NCBI RefSeq assembly: GCF_007995085.1
Contig: NZ_VOQS01000003.1
Span: 62,001-126,000, forward strand
Length of the DNA: 64,000 nucleotides
Direction: 5' to 3'
Source: Paraburkholderia azotifigens
Lineage (GTDB): Bacteria; Pseudomonadota; Gammaproteobacteria; Burkholderiales; Burkholderiaceae
A model generated the notes under the pieces. That model worked only from the letters and a program-made list of their open reading frames with translations, did no database searches and was not told the origin of the DNA. Position 1 is the first letter of the stretch; every line of letters starts with the position of its first letter. Below, one piece after another: positions 44,030-52,623 of the stretch. The translations under genes were made by a program, and so were the position numbers.

Positions 44030-44821
44030 TCACTTTTGCTTCGGCGTACGAACCGGGATTTCGTTGCGCGGATCCTGGGTCAGCACGAGATCCCACAGTG
44101 CCTGGCCGACGGGCTCCTGCCGCTCCTCATAGAGGTGGCCGACGAGGCCGGCCGCACGGCCTACCAGCATGAAGCCGCGCGCGAGCAGCGGGTCGAGACC
44201 CATGTCGCCGATGATCGCGCCGATCGCGCCCACCGCGTTGATGGGCAGCGCCTTGCCGAGTTCCTCGCGGAACACGTGCTCGATTGCGACCATCAGGCGC
44301 CAGTGTTTGCCGTAATAGCCGTTCTCGCGCGAAACCCGGGCGAGCGTCGCCACGCGCGGGTCGCCGTTCACATGAATCGGGTGGCCCACGCCGTAAATCG
44401 GCTGCTTCTTTTCCTTTGCGCGCTGAACGGCCGCACGCGCGCAGGCGAGCAACGCCGATTCGCTCGCGTCGTCGCCCAATTCCTTCGCCGCCTCGATCAG
44501 CATCTCCGCCGAGTTCTGCGTGGTGCCGAGAAACACGCTGCCCGCTCCCAGCAGGCCAGCCGCAACAGCCGCCTGCATGGCCTCCGGCGCGCCCAGATAG
44601 GTCAGGCGCGCGCTCATGGCGCTCGGCGTGAGGCCGTGGTCGCAGGCGGTCACGAGAATGAGGTTGACCATCCGCTTTTCGCGCTCATCAGGCACGCGGT
44701 TCAGGATGGTCAACATCATCGTGTCGACGAAGTCCATCTTGCCGAGGATTTCCTTCGACAGATCCTTGCCGCGTACGGTGATCGTATCGATGGTGGTGTA
44801 GCCAATTTCAGTCTTGATCAT
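44030..44821 (-). CDS. Citrate synthase-fold protein, citryl-CoA lyase-like, with altered active site
   Basis: This 263-residue protein aligns with the citryl-CoA lyase module at the C-terminus of ATP-citrate lyase. AGLLGAGSVFLG matches its GLLTIGDRFGG, GVGHPIH (His147) matches GIGHRVK with the catalytic His, and GRAAGLVGHLYEER matches the terminal helix. The catalytic Asp of NVDGLIG is replaced: the segment reads NAVGAIG, with Val197 at that place. ATG 44821 follows a poor upstream extension and matches the family start. In the operon it could cleave a tertiary beta-hydroxyacyl-CoA, but activity is unproven. Confidence 0.75.
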   Translation of the reverse strand: MIKTEIGYTTIDTITVRGKDLSKEILGKMDFVDTMMLTILNRVPDEREKRMVNLILVTACDHGLTPSAMSARLTYLGAPEAMQAAVAAGLLGAGSVFLGTTQNSAEMLIEAAKELGDDASESALLACARAAVQRAKEKKQPIYGVGHPIHVNGDPRVATLARVSRENGYYGKHWRLMVAIEHVFREELGKALPINAVGAIGAIIGDMGLDPLLARGFMLVGRAAGLVGHLYEERQEPVGQALWDLVLTQDPRNEIPVRTPKQK

Positions 44822-44850
44822 GATGCTTTCCGTGTTCGATGTACTGTTTG

Positions 44851-45348
44851 CTACGCGCCGGGGCGCCGGCTCACCATCATCTTCACGAGGCATTCGCAGA
44901 CGGCCTCGTCCTTCTGGTTCAGCGCGACGCGCCGGAATCCCACGATGCCGCGCGTCGGGTTCGAGGTTTCACGACGGTCCACGACTTCGATGCGTGCCTT
45001 GATGGTGTCGCCGATCAACGTGGGCTTCGGAAACCGGTAGTTCACTTCCAGCATGCCAATGAGCGAGGGCTCGAGCAGCTGGTTGACCACCGTGCGGGTA
45101 TTGAGCCCCGATACGATCGAGGCGACCAGCATGCCGTGCGCGATGCGCTTGCCCCAGGCGGTGCCGGCGGCGTATTCGGCGTCCACGTGCACACGGTTGT
45201 AGTCGGCGGAGAGCGCGGCGAAGCTGACGACGTCGGCTTCAGTTACGGTGCGGCTCGCCGTATCGAACCGCAGACCGGGTGTCATGTCTTCCCAGAAGTA
45301 GCGCAGAGCCGAAACGGCCTCGGGCAAGAGTTCCAGTGCGGTCGTCAT
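44851..45348 (-). CDS. MaoC-family enoyl-CoA hydratase
   Basis: This 165-residue single hot-dog protein has the hydratase motif SADYNRVHVDAEYA (catalytic Asp and His) and GKRIAHGMLVASIVSGL. It hydrates trans-2-enoyl-CoA to (R)-3-hydroxyacyl-CoA. ATG 45348 gives the family length; the longer in-frame reading overlaps the upstream dehydrogenase gene, which ends 10 bp away. It precedes the citryl-CoA lyase-like gene by 29 bp. Confidence 0.9.
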   Translation of the reverse strand: MTTALELLPEAVSALRYFWEDMTPGLRFDTASRTVTEADVVSFAALSADYNRVHVDAEYAAGTAWGKRIAHGMLVASIVSGLNTRTVVNQLLEPSLIGMLEVNYRFPKPTLIGDTIKARIEVVDRRETSNPTRGIVGFRRVALNQKDEAVCECLVKMMVSRRPGA

Positions 45349-45358
45349 AGCCCTCCCC

Positions 45359-46510
45359 TTAGACGATGGCCGACATGCCGAGCACTTCGCGACCCACAAT
45401 GAGCGTTTGCACTTCCGCCGTGCCTTCCGGAATGACGCCGCCGCTCGTGTCACGGAAGATGCGCTCGAGCGGATACTCCGTGGAATAGCCGAGCCCGCCG
45501 TGCACGGCGATGGCGATCTTGGCCACTTCGTGCGCGGCCTCAGCGGCGTACAGCTTCGCGATCGAGCATTCGATGCGCGAAGGCAGCCCCTTTTGAAGTG
45601 AAACAGCCGCCTTGTAGCCGAGCGCGCGCGCTGCCTCCACGCGCACCATCATGTCGACGATATGCTTCTGGACGAGCTGAAACTGGCCAATAGGCTTGCC
45701 AAACTGCTTTCGCGTCTTCGCATATTCGACCGACATATCCAGCGCCGCCTGCGCGGCCCCGACGGCGCCCATCGCGATGTTCATGCGACCGTAGTTCAGG
45801 CCGATAGCCATCAACCTGAGCGCGGCGCCTTCCTCGCCAAGCAGGTTTTCCTTTGGTATGCGCACGTTATCGAGGAACAGTTCCGAGGTACCCGACGCCT
45901 TGAGCACCATCTTATCGACGAGGCGGGCTTCGATGGGCGTGTCGGACCTGTCGATCAGGAATAGCGATGGCGCGCCGTCCGAGGTCGGGCTGTAAGTACG
46001 CGCCAGCACGATCAAATAGTCCGCGGCCACGCCATTAGTTATCCAGAGCTTCGTGCCGTTGAGAAGGTAGTGGTCGCCCTTGTCATCGGCGCGCGTTTCG
46101 ACGCCGGCTGGATTCGAACCGTGGTTGGGCTCGCTGAACGCCACGCAGACGGCCTTTTCCGACGCGAGCGCCGCCGCCAGGAAGTGCGCCTTCTGCTGCT
46201 CGGTGCCGTAGTGGCCTACGAGACGCAGGAACACGTTGGTGATGTTGACGATGGTGCGCAGCGATCCCCAGAAGTAGCCGCATTCCTCCAGCATCATCGC
46301 CCACGTGACGAAGTCGAGACCCAGGCCGCCCGACGCCTCGGGCAGCAGGCCGCCGATATAGCCGAACTGGCTCATGCCCGCCAGCAGGTCGAGCGGAATG
46401 TTGCGTGCCTTCTCGCATTCGTCGATGCGGGGCATCACTTCCTTGCGCATGTAGCGGCGGATGCTGTCGCGCAAGGCGATCTGATCCGCGTCGAATTCAA
46501 AATCCATCAT
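45359..46510 (-). CDS. Acyl-CoA dehydrogenase
   Basis: This 383-residue enzyme has the complete acyl-CoA dehydrogenase fold: CVAFSEPNHGSNPAGVETRA, KLWITNGVAADYLIVLART, AIAVHGGLGYSTEYPLERI and a terminal EGTAEVQTLIVGREVL. Two consecutive ATG codons (46510 and 46507) follow GAGG; the second has the better spacing. It is the second gene of the minus-strand operon, 35 bp after the SDR. It passes electrons to ETF. Confidence 0.9.
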   Translation of the reverse strand: MMDFEFDADQIALRDSIRRYMRKEVMPRIDECEKARNIPLDLLAGMSQFGYIGGLLPEASGGLGLDFVTWAMMLEECGYFWGSLRTIVNITNVFLRLVGHYGTEQQKAHFLAAALASEKAVCVAFSEPNHGSNPAGVETRADDKGDHYLLNGTKLWITNGVAADYLIVLARTYSPTSDGAPSLFLIDRSDTPIEARLVDKMVLKASGTSELFLDNVRIPKENLLGEEGAALRLMAIGLNYGRMNIAMGAVGAAQAALDMSVEYAKTRKQFGKPIGQFQLVQKHIVDMMVRVEAARALGYKAAVSLQKGLPSRIECSIAKLYAAEAAHEVAKIAIAVHGGLGYSTEYPLERIFRDTSGGVIPEGTAEVQTLIVGREVLGMSAIV

Positions 46511-46545
46511 TTGACCTCTTCAGTTGCTTTCCTGCACCATTCGCA

Positions 46546-47298
46546 TTACGAAGAAAAACGCCCGCCCGTCACGTAGAGCGTGACGCCCGTTATATAGCGC
46601 GCGCGCTCGGACGCCATGAACGCGACGGCCGAGGCGATGTCGTCGGGCGTTCCGAGAAAGCCGACAGGATTGCGTTCGATAGCGTTGTCGCGCAGCGTTA
46701 CGTAGGTGGGGTTGGCGCGCATGAGTTCCGTTTCCACGAAGCCCGGCGCGATCGCGTTCACGGTGATGCCGAACCTGGCCTGCTCCAGCGAAAGCGCGCG
46801 CGTGAAACCCACGAGGCCGAGCTTGGCCGTGCTGTAGTTGGTCTGCCCCGGGTTGCCGAACACCGAGCGCGACGAGATGTTCACGATGCGCCCCCACTTG
46901 CGTTCCATCATGCCGGGCAGCACCGCGCGGCTGCAGTGAAATGCGCCTTTGAGGATCGTGTCGACCACGGCGTCCCACTCCGTCTCGTCCATCTTCGTCA
47001 GGTACCGGTCCTTGTTGAAGCCGGCGTTGTTGACGAGGATGTCGACGCTGCCGAAGGCTTCCGTGGCCTGCGCGACCATGCGCGTTACGGCGTCGCGGTC
47101 GCAGACATCGCAGCGCACGGCGATCGCTTTCGCGCCGCCCGCGTCGAGTTCGGCCGCAACCTGTTCCGCGGCGGCAAGATCGATGTCCGAGATGACCACA
47201 CGCGCGCCTTCGCGCGCCAGCGAGCGTGCGACTTGCGCGCCAATGCCGCGACCGCTTCCCGTCACGAGTGCGACTTTCCCGGCGATTCCGAGATCCAT
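46546..47298 (-). CDS. Short-chain dehydrogenase/reductase, FabG-like
   Basis: This 250-residue SDR has the cofactor motif TGSGRGIG (about residues 12-19), NNAGFNKD, the catalytic Ser region (ISSRS) and YSTAKLG with the catalytic Tyr and Lys, and the C-terminal ITGVTLYVTGGR. It probably oxidises a 3-hydroxyacyl-CoA. ATG 47298 with GGAGG upstream is preferred to the longer reading. It is the first gene of the eight-gene catabolic operon; the promoter should lie at 47299-47508. Confidence 0.9.
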   Translation of the reverse strand: MDLGIAGKVALVTGSGRGIGAQVARSLAREGARVVISDIDLAAAEQVAAELDAGGAKAIAVRCDVCDRDAVTRMVAQATEAFGSVDILVNNAGFNKDRYLTKMDETEWDAVVDTILKGAFHCSRAVLPGMMERKWGRIVNISSRSVFGNPGQTNYSTAKLGLVGFTRALSLEQARFGITVNAIAPGFVETELMRANPTYVTLRDNAIERNPVGFLGTPDDIASAVAFMASERARYITGVTLYVTGGRFSS

Positions 47299-47381
47299 GT
47301 TGTGCTCCTCCATTGGTGTCGGCACAGACTAAAGGTTCGCCACAAGGCCTTCAACGCAGAAAACGGGGGGGGCGCTGCTGC

Positions 47382-47392
47382 GATTCGGGTGG
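47382..47392. promoter_or_regulatory. Putative half-site of a shared catabolic operator
   Basis: GATTCGGGTGG lies about 85 bp upstream of the first gene of the minus-strand operon. It matches one arm of the two dyads in the porin/LuxR intergenic region (GATCGGGTGG and ATTCGGGGTGG), and a similar TCCGGGTGG occurs at 52330-52338 before the plus-strand operon. Confidence 0.35.
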
Positions 47393-47508
47393 CTGGTTCG
47401 ACGGCCCCGCTCAAGGCGCGAAGACCCTCGATCAAGGCGCTGTCACGGGACACACAACAGGAAGCAGCGTGAGCCCGGTGTGGTTGCAGCCCGCTCCTTT
47501 GGCGCGCG

Positions 47509-47856
47509 TCAGAACGTCGAGAGCGTGAGCGAGTTCGTCACCGCGGTGACGCCTGGCACCCCCTGCGCCGCGCGTGTGGCAAGATCCACCTGCGCCTCCT
47601 CGGGCACCGTCCCCTGCAGCGCGACCACGCCGCCCTTCACGCGAACCGTGATGGCGCGGCTTTGCAGACCCTTCGTCCGGCTCAAGGCACGCACCACCTG
47701 CTTTCTGAGCACGCGATCGGCGTCCTTCGCAGTCGCGCCGGATGCCGCCACGGCCTGCGGCGCAGAGCCGGAATCGGCGGGTTGAGCCCGCGCCTCCAAG
47801 ATGCCGGACAAAGCCAGCACCCCTACTGCGATCAGGTTCGATACGGTCGATTTCAT
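47509..47856 (-). CDS. BON-domain periplasmic protein
   Basis: This 115-residue protein has a signal peptide (MKSTVSNLIAVGVLALSGIL to ARA-QP) and one BON domain: VVRALSRTKGLQSRAITVRVK, GVVALQGTVPEEAQVDLA, GVPGVTAVTNSLTL. It is closely related to the BON protein at 9361. Start 47856 has GAGGATAACG upstream. It lies between the porin and the catabolic operon on the same strand; an envelope role is inferred. Confidence 0.88.
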   Translation of the reverse strand: MKSTVSNLIAVGVLALSGILEARAQPADSGSAPQAVAASGATAKDADRVLRKQVVRALSRTKGLQSRAITVRVKGGVVALQGTVPEEAQVDLATRAAQGVPGVTAVTNSLTLSTF

Positions 47857-47960
47857 CGTTATCCTCATGTTCATTTCATCTGTCGGGACGGGTCCCGGGT
47901 CCCGTGTGCCCCTCCCTGCCCGCGCGGCAAATGCGGCGCGCGGGCGTCGAGAGGAACCGC

Positions 47961-49082
47961 TCAGAAACGGTGCGTCATGCCGAGTACGGCCAGCACCTGC
48001 TTCGAACCGGGCGGCACCGCCGCGATCCCCGGCCAGCTCGTGCTTGAGCTGCCGTTGTTCTTCAGGTAACCCACACGCGCATAGAGCGCCGTGCGCTTGG
48101 ACAGACTGTGATCCGCGCCCAGCTCGACGCCGACCGCGTTGTCGTGCACACCGCGCACGTTTCGCTCGACGCCGGCGATCTCGATCGTATCCGCCGCGCT
48201 CACCTGAATCGTCGCGCCTGCTTCCGCGATGCTGTATGAGTGAGCCGCGCCCAGTATCGCTGCCAGCGAATGCGCGGCGGGATCCTTGGACCGGTTGTAC
48301 GAATAGTTCGCCTGCAGATTCACGATGCCGATGCGATACGCGAGGGCGGCCGTGAAGTGTTCCGCTCCGAGCAGGCCGAGCGGTACGGGCAATCCCGGCA
48401 CGACTTCCGTTCCGGAATGCTGGTTCGAATACCCGATCCCTGCGTAGAAGCCGTATCCGGTATAGGTCGCGGCGACGTCGAGGAAGTTGCCGGTGGTGGC
48501 CACCACCGGCTGCGTGGAGCTCGCAGCGAAGCCGTACATGCCGTAGAACTTGAATCCGCCGACGCTCGGCGACGTGTAGACCATCGAGTTGCTCACCCGG
48601 CCTGGCTGATACTGGCTCGCAATCGTGTTGCGATCGGTTCCCTGTGCCAGAGCCATCGCCGCCAGCGGCGAGAGCACTTCGTCGGCACGGAACGGATCCG
48701 ACGGATAAAGCGCCCAGAAAGTGGGCTGATACTGCCTGCCGAACGTGAGCGATCCATATCGATCGTGCGACAGCCCCACCCACGCCTGGCGGTAAAACAG
48801 CGCCGAGCTGTCCACGAAGAACGAACCGTTGTTGACGTTGAAGCCGTTCTCGACATCGAAGATCGCCTTCAGGCCGTTGCCCAGATCCTCGCGCCCTCTC
48901 AAACCGAACATCGATCCTGTATTGCCGCCACTTCGTTCGGAAAACGAATGTTTTCCGCCGTTGTCAAGATACTGCACGAACACGTCGACTACCCCGTAGA
49001 GCGTCACACTCGACTGCGCCGTCGCACAGCCCGTGGCGAGTACCATCGTTGCTCCACACATCCCCTGCCAAATCAAACGCAT
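47961..49082 (-). CDS. Gram-negative outer-membrane porin
   Basis: This 373-residue porin has a signal peptide (to about residue 22, ATAQS) and then SSVTLYGVVDVFVQYLDNGG, the usual first strand of betaproteobacterial trimeric porins. The constriction-loop region is FGRQYQPTFWALYPSDPF. It ends with the strand KQVLAVLGMTHRF, whose terminal Phe is the outer-membrane assembly signal. It is divergent from the LuxR-type regulator and probably admits the catabolic substrate. Confidence 0.92.
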   Translation of the reverse strand: MRLIWQGMCGATMVLATGCATAQSSVTLYGVVDVFVQYLDNGGKHSFSERSGGNTGSMFGLRGREDLGNGLKAIFDVENGFNVNNGSFFVDSSALFYRQAWVGLSHDRYGSLTFGRQYQPTFWALYPSDPFRADEVLSPLAAMALAQGTDRNTIASQYQPGRVSNSMVYTSPSVGGFKFYGMYGFAASSTQPVVATTGNFLDVAATYTGYGFYAGIGYSNQHSGTEVVPGLPVPLGLLGAEHFTAALAYRIGIVNLQANYSYNRSKDPAAHSLAAILGAAHSYSIAEAGATIQVSAADTIEIAGVERNVRGVHDNAVGVELGADHSLSKRTALYARVGYLKNNGSSSTSWPGIAAVPPGSKQVLAVLGMTHRF

Positions 49083-49200
49083 GCACGTCTCCTCGTGGTG
49101 TTTGCCGCGCTTTCCGGACGCGGATTGATGCGAATCCCGTCGGATGCCTCACACCCGGCAGATGAAAGGCGTGCCACCATGTTGACGAAACAATTTCGCG

Positions 49201-49229
49201 CCTCCCCCACCCCGAATGGGGTAGGGAGG
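49201..49229. promoter_or_regulatory. Interrupted dyad, putative LuxR/MalT-type operator 1
   Basis: CCCACCCC (49206-49213) and GGGGTAGG (49218-49225) flank the spacer GAAT; 7 of 8 positions pair, and partial pairing continues outward. Read on the minus strand it contains ATTCGGGGTGG. It lies between the porin and the regulator. Confidence 0.5.
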
Positions 49230-49255
49230 GGAATACCCGAAGACGTCGGCGTGCC

Positions 49256-49278
49256 CGCCCACCCGATCCGGGTAGGCG
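49256..49278. promoter_or_regulatory. Dyad, putative LuxR/MalT-type operator 2
   Basis: CGCCCACCCG (49256-49265) and CGGGTAGGCG (49269-49278) pair at 9 of 10 positions around ATC. The core ACCCG/CGGGT resembles operator 1. The two dyad centres are about 52 bp, close to five helical turns, apart. Confidence 0.55.
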
Positions 49279-49428
49279 CGCTGCCACCCGCGCGCAGCGG
49301 ACCACGCGGCGGGCACGCGGCGGGCACCGCGTCAGGCCGGAACGCCACGGCGTTACAATGCCCAACGTCGTTTCGTCGTCCGACGGCCCGCCGCACGCGG
49401 CTGCCATGATCGCAAGGTGAAAGTCGCT

Positions 49429-52250
49429 ATGCCGCAACATCGGCCACCCACTGAAACACCACCGTCCCGCACCGCGCCCGGCGAATTCAACCCCAAGCCG
49501 AGGCTTTCCCCACCTCGCAGCACGTCGCGCCTCGTCGTGCGCGAACGCCTCCTGAATCAGCTGCTCGAGGCGCGGCGCAAGCGCTGTATCGTCGTGCAGG
49601 GACCAGCCGGTTGTGGCAAGACGACGACGCTCACGATCTGGCGCGAGGAATTGCTGCTGCTGGGTTTTGACGTGCCGTGGCTCACACTCACTGCTGAGGA
49701 CAACGACATGTCGGCCTGCCTCGGCTACCTCGTGGCGAGCCTGACCCAGGTCGATCCGGCTCTGACCTGCGAGGCTGCCTTGCTGGGTGGTCGCGGCAGC
49801 GACGCCGAAGCGGTCGAGCGCACGCTGATCGCCCTCGTCAGCGCGATCGCGAGTTATCCGAACGATCTCATGCTGATACTCGACGATTTCCACCTGGTCG
49901 CCGACAACCGCGTTCACGAGGCGTTCCAGTGGCTGCTCGACTACGCGCCGCCGAACCTCCACCTGGCACTGGCCACACGTACGACTCCGTCGCTGTCGCT
50001 GGGCCGGCTGCGCGACCAGGGGCTGTTGCTGGAACTCGACATGCGCGATCTGCGCTTCACGCTAGCCGAGTCCGAGGCCTTCCTGAAAACGCAGATCGCG
50101 AACGTTGGCCAGCGCGAGGCCCGGCGCCTGCACGAACTCACCGACGGCTGGATTGCAGGCCTGCAACTGCTCGCCATCGGCCTCAAGAAGAACAAGCAGG
50201 TGATCTCAGAACTGGCGGCGGAAGACGAATTCCTGCACCCCGCCCTGAGAGATGCGCCGGCGTTCGCCGACTATTTCCAGCGCCAGATTCTCTCGCGCCT
50301 CCTGCCGCTCGAAGTCGAGCTGCTCGTCAGGATGTCGGCCTGCACGCGGATGTGCCCTTCGCTGTGCGAGGCGTTGATCGCCGACGCGCAGCACGCTACC
50401 GGGATCGTGCCGCTGCTTTCGAAGCTCGCGGCCGACAACTTCTTCATTGCGCCGCTCGAGCAGCCGGCGGGCGTCGTCTGGTATCGCCTGAACCCGCTCT
50501 TCCGCGAAACGCTGCTCGCCCGTTTGCGCTCGCGCAGCGAGGCGCAGCAACGCGACATTCATCGCGCGGCCTGGCTGTGGTTCCGCGACCACGGGCATCC
50601 CGACGAAGCAGTGCGCCACGCACTGCTGGCTGGCGAACCGGGCGCCGCGGCCGATCTCGTCCAGCAGGTCGCCCGCGACATGCAGCGCGCCGGCAGCCTG
50701 CGCAAGCTCGTGCGGCTCATGCGCCTGTTGCCGGCGGCCGAAATCCAGGCCCGCCCCGGACTCCAGTTGTGGACCTTGCAGCTTGATGTGTACGCGCGCG
50801 ACTTCGACGCCTGCGCGGCCACCATTGCCCGGCTCAAGTCCGGCATGCCGACCGGCGACGCCCGCTCGCGCTACCGCCTCGTCCTGCTGGAGGGCGCCGC
50901 CGCGGTCCAGCGCGACGACATCCAGTCCGCCATCAACGTGATGCCCGAACTGCTCGTTCCACCCGCCAATGCCGACGGCTGGCACATCACGCCGCGCAAC
51001 GGCATCCTCGCCTGGATCTACCTGCGCGCCGGCAAGTACGAGGAAGCGCGCCGTATTCAGGAAGAGTCCGCGCAGATCCTCGTGGACGGCGCCCCGCTGC
51101 TCGGCACCTCGGGGGCGTGCTCAGCGGGCGCTGCATCGCGGGGTTCAGCCATGCGATGGAGGGCAACTTCGCGAAGGCGGAGCGAATCGGGCGCGACGTG
51201 CTGTTCGAAGCGGAAAAGCTCGGCGCGGCGGCGATCGACGCCGCCTGTATTGCCGCCGGCCTGCTCGGCGAAGTGCATTACGAAGCCAACCAGCTCCGGG
51301 CGGCGAGAAAGCTGCTGGAGGACCGCGTGGACGTGCTCGAGCGCATCTCCATTCCTGAATCGGTCTTGCGCGTCCTGCTCGTGCTTTCGGCCGCCCACTG
51401 GGTGGCCGGGCATCAGCTCGATGCGTTCGCCTACATCGAGCGTCTCGAAGAGTATGCGTCGCGCTACGGTGTCGATCGCCTGCTTGTCTACAGCCTCGCG
51501 GAGCAGGTTCGCCGGCATCTGCAGTCGGGGCAGTTCGATACGGCTCACGCCATCCTCGACAGGCTCGATGCAGTGGCTCTCCGCTATGCCTCGTCCAACG
51601 AGATCACCTCGGCCGAGATCCGCGTCATGTCCGAACGCGCGCGTATCGACTGGTGTATCGCAAAACGGGAGACCGACAACGCGCTCGAACGGCTCGCTGC
51701 GCTGATTGCACAGTGCGAAGCGTACGGATGGCAACGTCACGTCGCGCAGTTCCAGATGCTGACGGCCCTTGTCGAGTTTCAGCGCGGCGGGGCAAAAGCC
51801 GCGCGGCAAAACGCGATTGCCGCGCTGCGCAACGGACACCGCCTGGGGTTGATCCGCAGCATCCTCGACGTCGACGCCGACGTCTTCAAGCTGATTGACA
51901 CGGTCATGTCGGCAGAGCCAGTCGATCCCGTGCTGAACTTCTACGTGCAGCGGCTGCGCGCGACCGGGGACGCGGCGAAACCTGATCCGCTCCCGTCCGA
52001 TCAGGCGGGCAAGCGCACTGCGGGGTCAACGAGCCTCGCCATCCTGAGCGAACGGGAATCGAAAGTGGTGCGGCTGCTCGGCCAGGCGCTGCCCAACAAG
52101 AAAATTGCGCGCACGCTGGGCATCTCGCCTGAAACCGTCAAGTGGCACCTGAAGAACATCTACAGCAAACTGGGTGTCTCCTGCCGCGACGAAGCCGTCA
52201 AGCGCATGCGCGATGTCGAACTTGGCGAGGGCGGTGGCAGCGCGGCCTGA
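49429..52250 (+). pseudogene. Large ATP-binding LuxR (MalT-like) regulator, interrupted by a one-base frameshift
   Basis: The first frame (from ATG 49429 or GTG 49417) encodes Walker A QGPAGCGKTTT, LMLILDDFHLV (Walker B) and a long helical MalT-type region up to about 51110. The second frame continues from 51117 with SGRCIAGFSHAMEGN, more TPR-like repeats and a C-terminal LuxR HTH (LSERESKVVRLLGQ, NKKIARTLGISPETVKWHL). A single extra G in the run GGGGG at 51111-51115 would join both parts as a protein of about 940 residues. It is either a real inactivating or phase-variable frameshift or a sequencing error. It sits between two catabolic operons and a porin, its likely targets. Confidence 0.85.
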
Positions 52251-52623
52251 AGTCCCGCTCGCCGACACTCGCACCGTGGCACTGGGCGCCCTCCGCCCTC
52301 GTGCCCCCGCCCCGCCCGGCGCCCCCCTGTCCGGGTGGTTATTCCGCCACAGCAAACACCCTATTCTGGTTCTCGCGGGAAAGACGCGGTTGCCGCGCTT
52401 GCTGTCGTTGCAACTCCCGGCTCTGGGCCGAGGCTCGTCGGGATTGCGCACGCAACTCCCCCAGGCCGCCCGTTTCGGGTCCGGTGCATCGGCACTCCGC
52501 CAATCCATTCATATTCCGGGTTAGCTGGAGCCCACGCGGTTGCGCGCCGCAAGCATGCGCGCAAGCGTCACGCAAGGCGCCGCCCCGTTCGAAGAGACAC
52601 CATTCACGTTCAGGACCCAGCAC
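52251..52623. other. Intergenic region before the plus-strand catabolic operon
   Basis: This 373-bp region lies between the LuxR regulator and the acyl-CoA dehydrogenase operon. TCCGGGTGG at 52330-52338 resembles the arms of the dyads near the porin. The likely promoter follows it. No gene or RNA is recognised. Confidence 0.4.

Larger units (their letters stand above)
49083..49428. other. Divergent regulatory region porin / LuxR regulator
   Basis: This 346-bp region holds two similar dyads at 49201-49229 and 49256-49278, described separately, and the two divergent promoters. A run of GC-rich CACGCGGCGGGC repeats follows at about 49302-49325. No ORF or RNA is supported. Confidence 0.4.

Noticed and set aside
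41605..44172. An 855-codon open frame on the plus strand
   Set aside because: It is antisense to two acyl-CoA dehydrogenase genes with intact motifs and looks like an ordinary shadow.
51117..52250. A separate LuxR gene starting at GTG 51117
   Set aside because: It has no convincing ribosome-binding site and continues the upstream protein exactly if one G is added. A frameshifted single gene is the simpler explanation.
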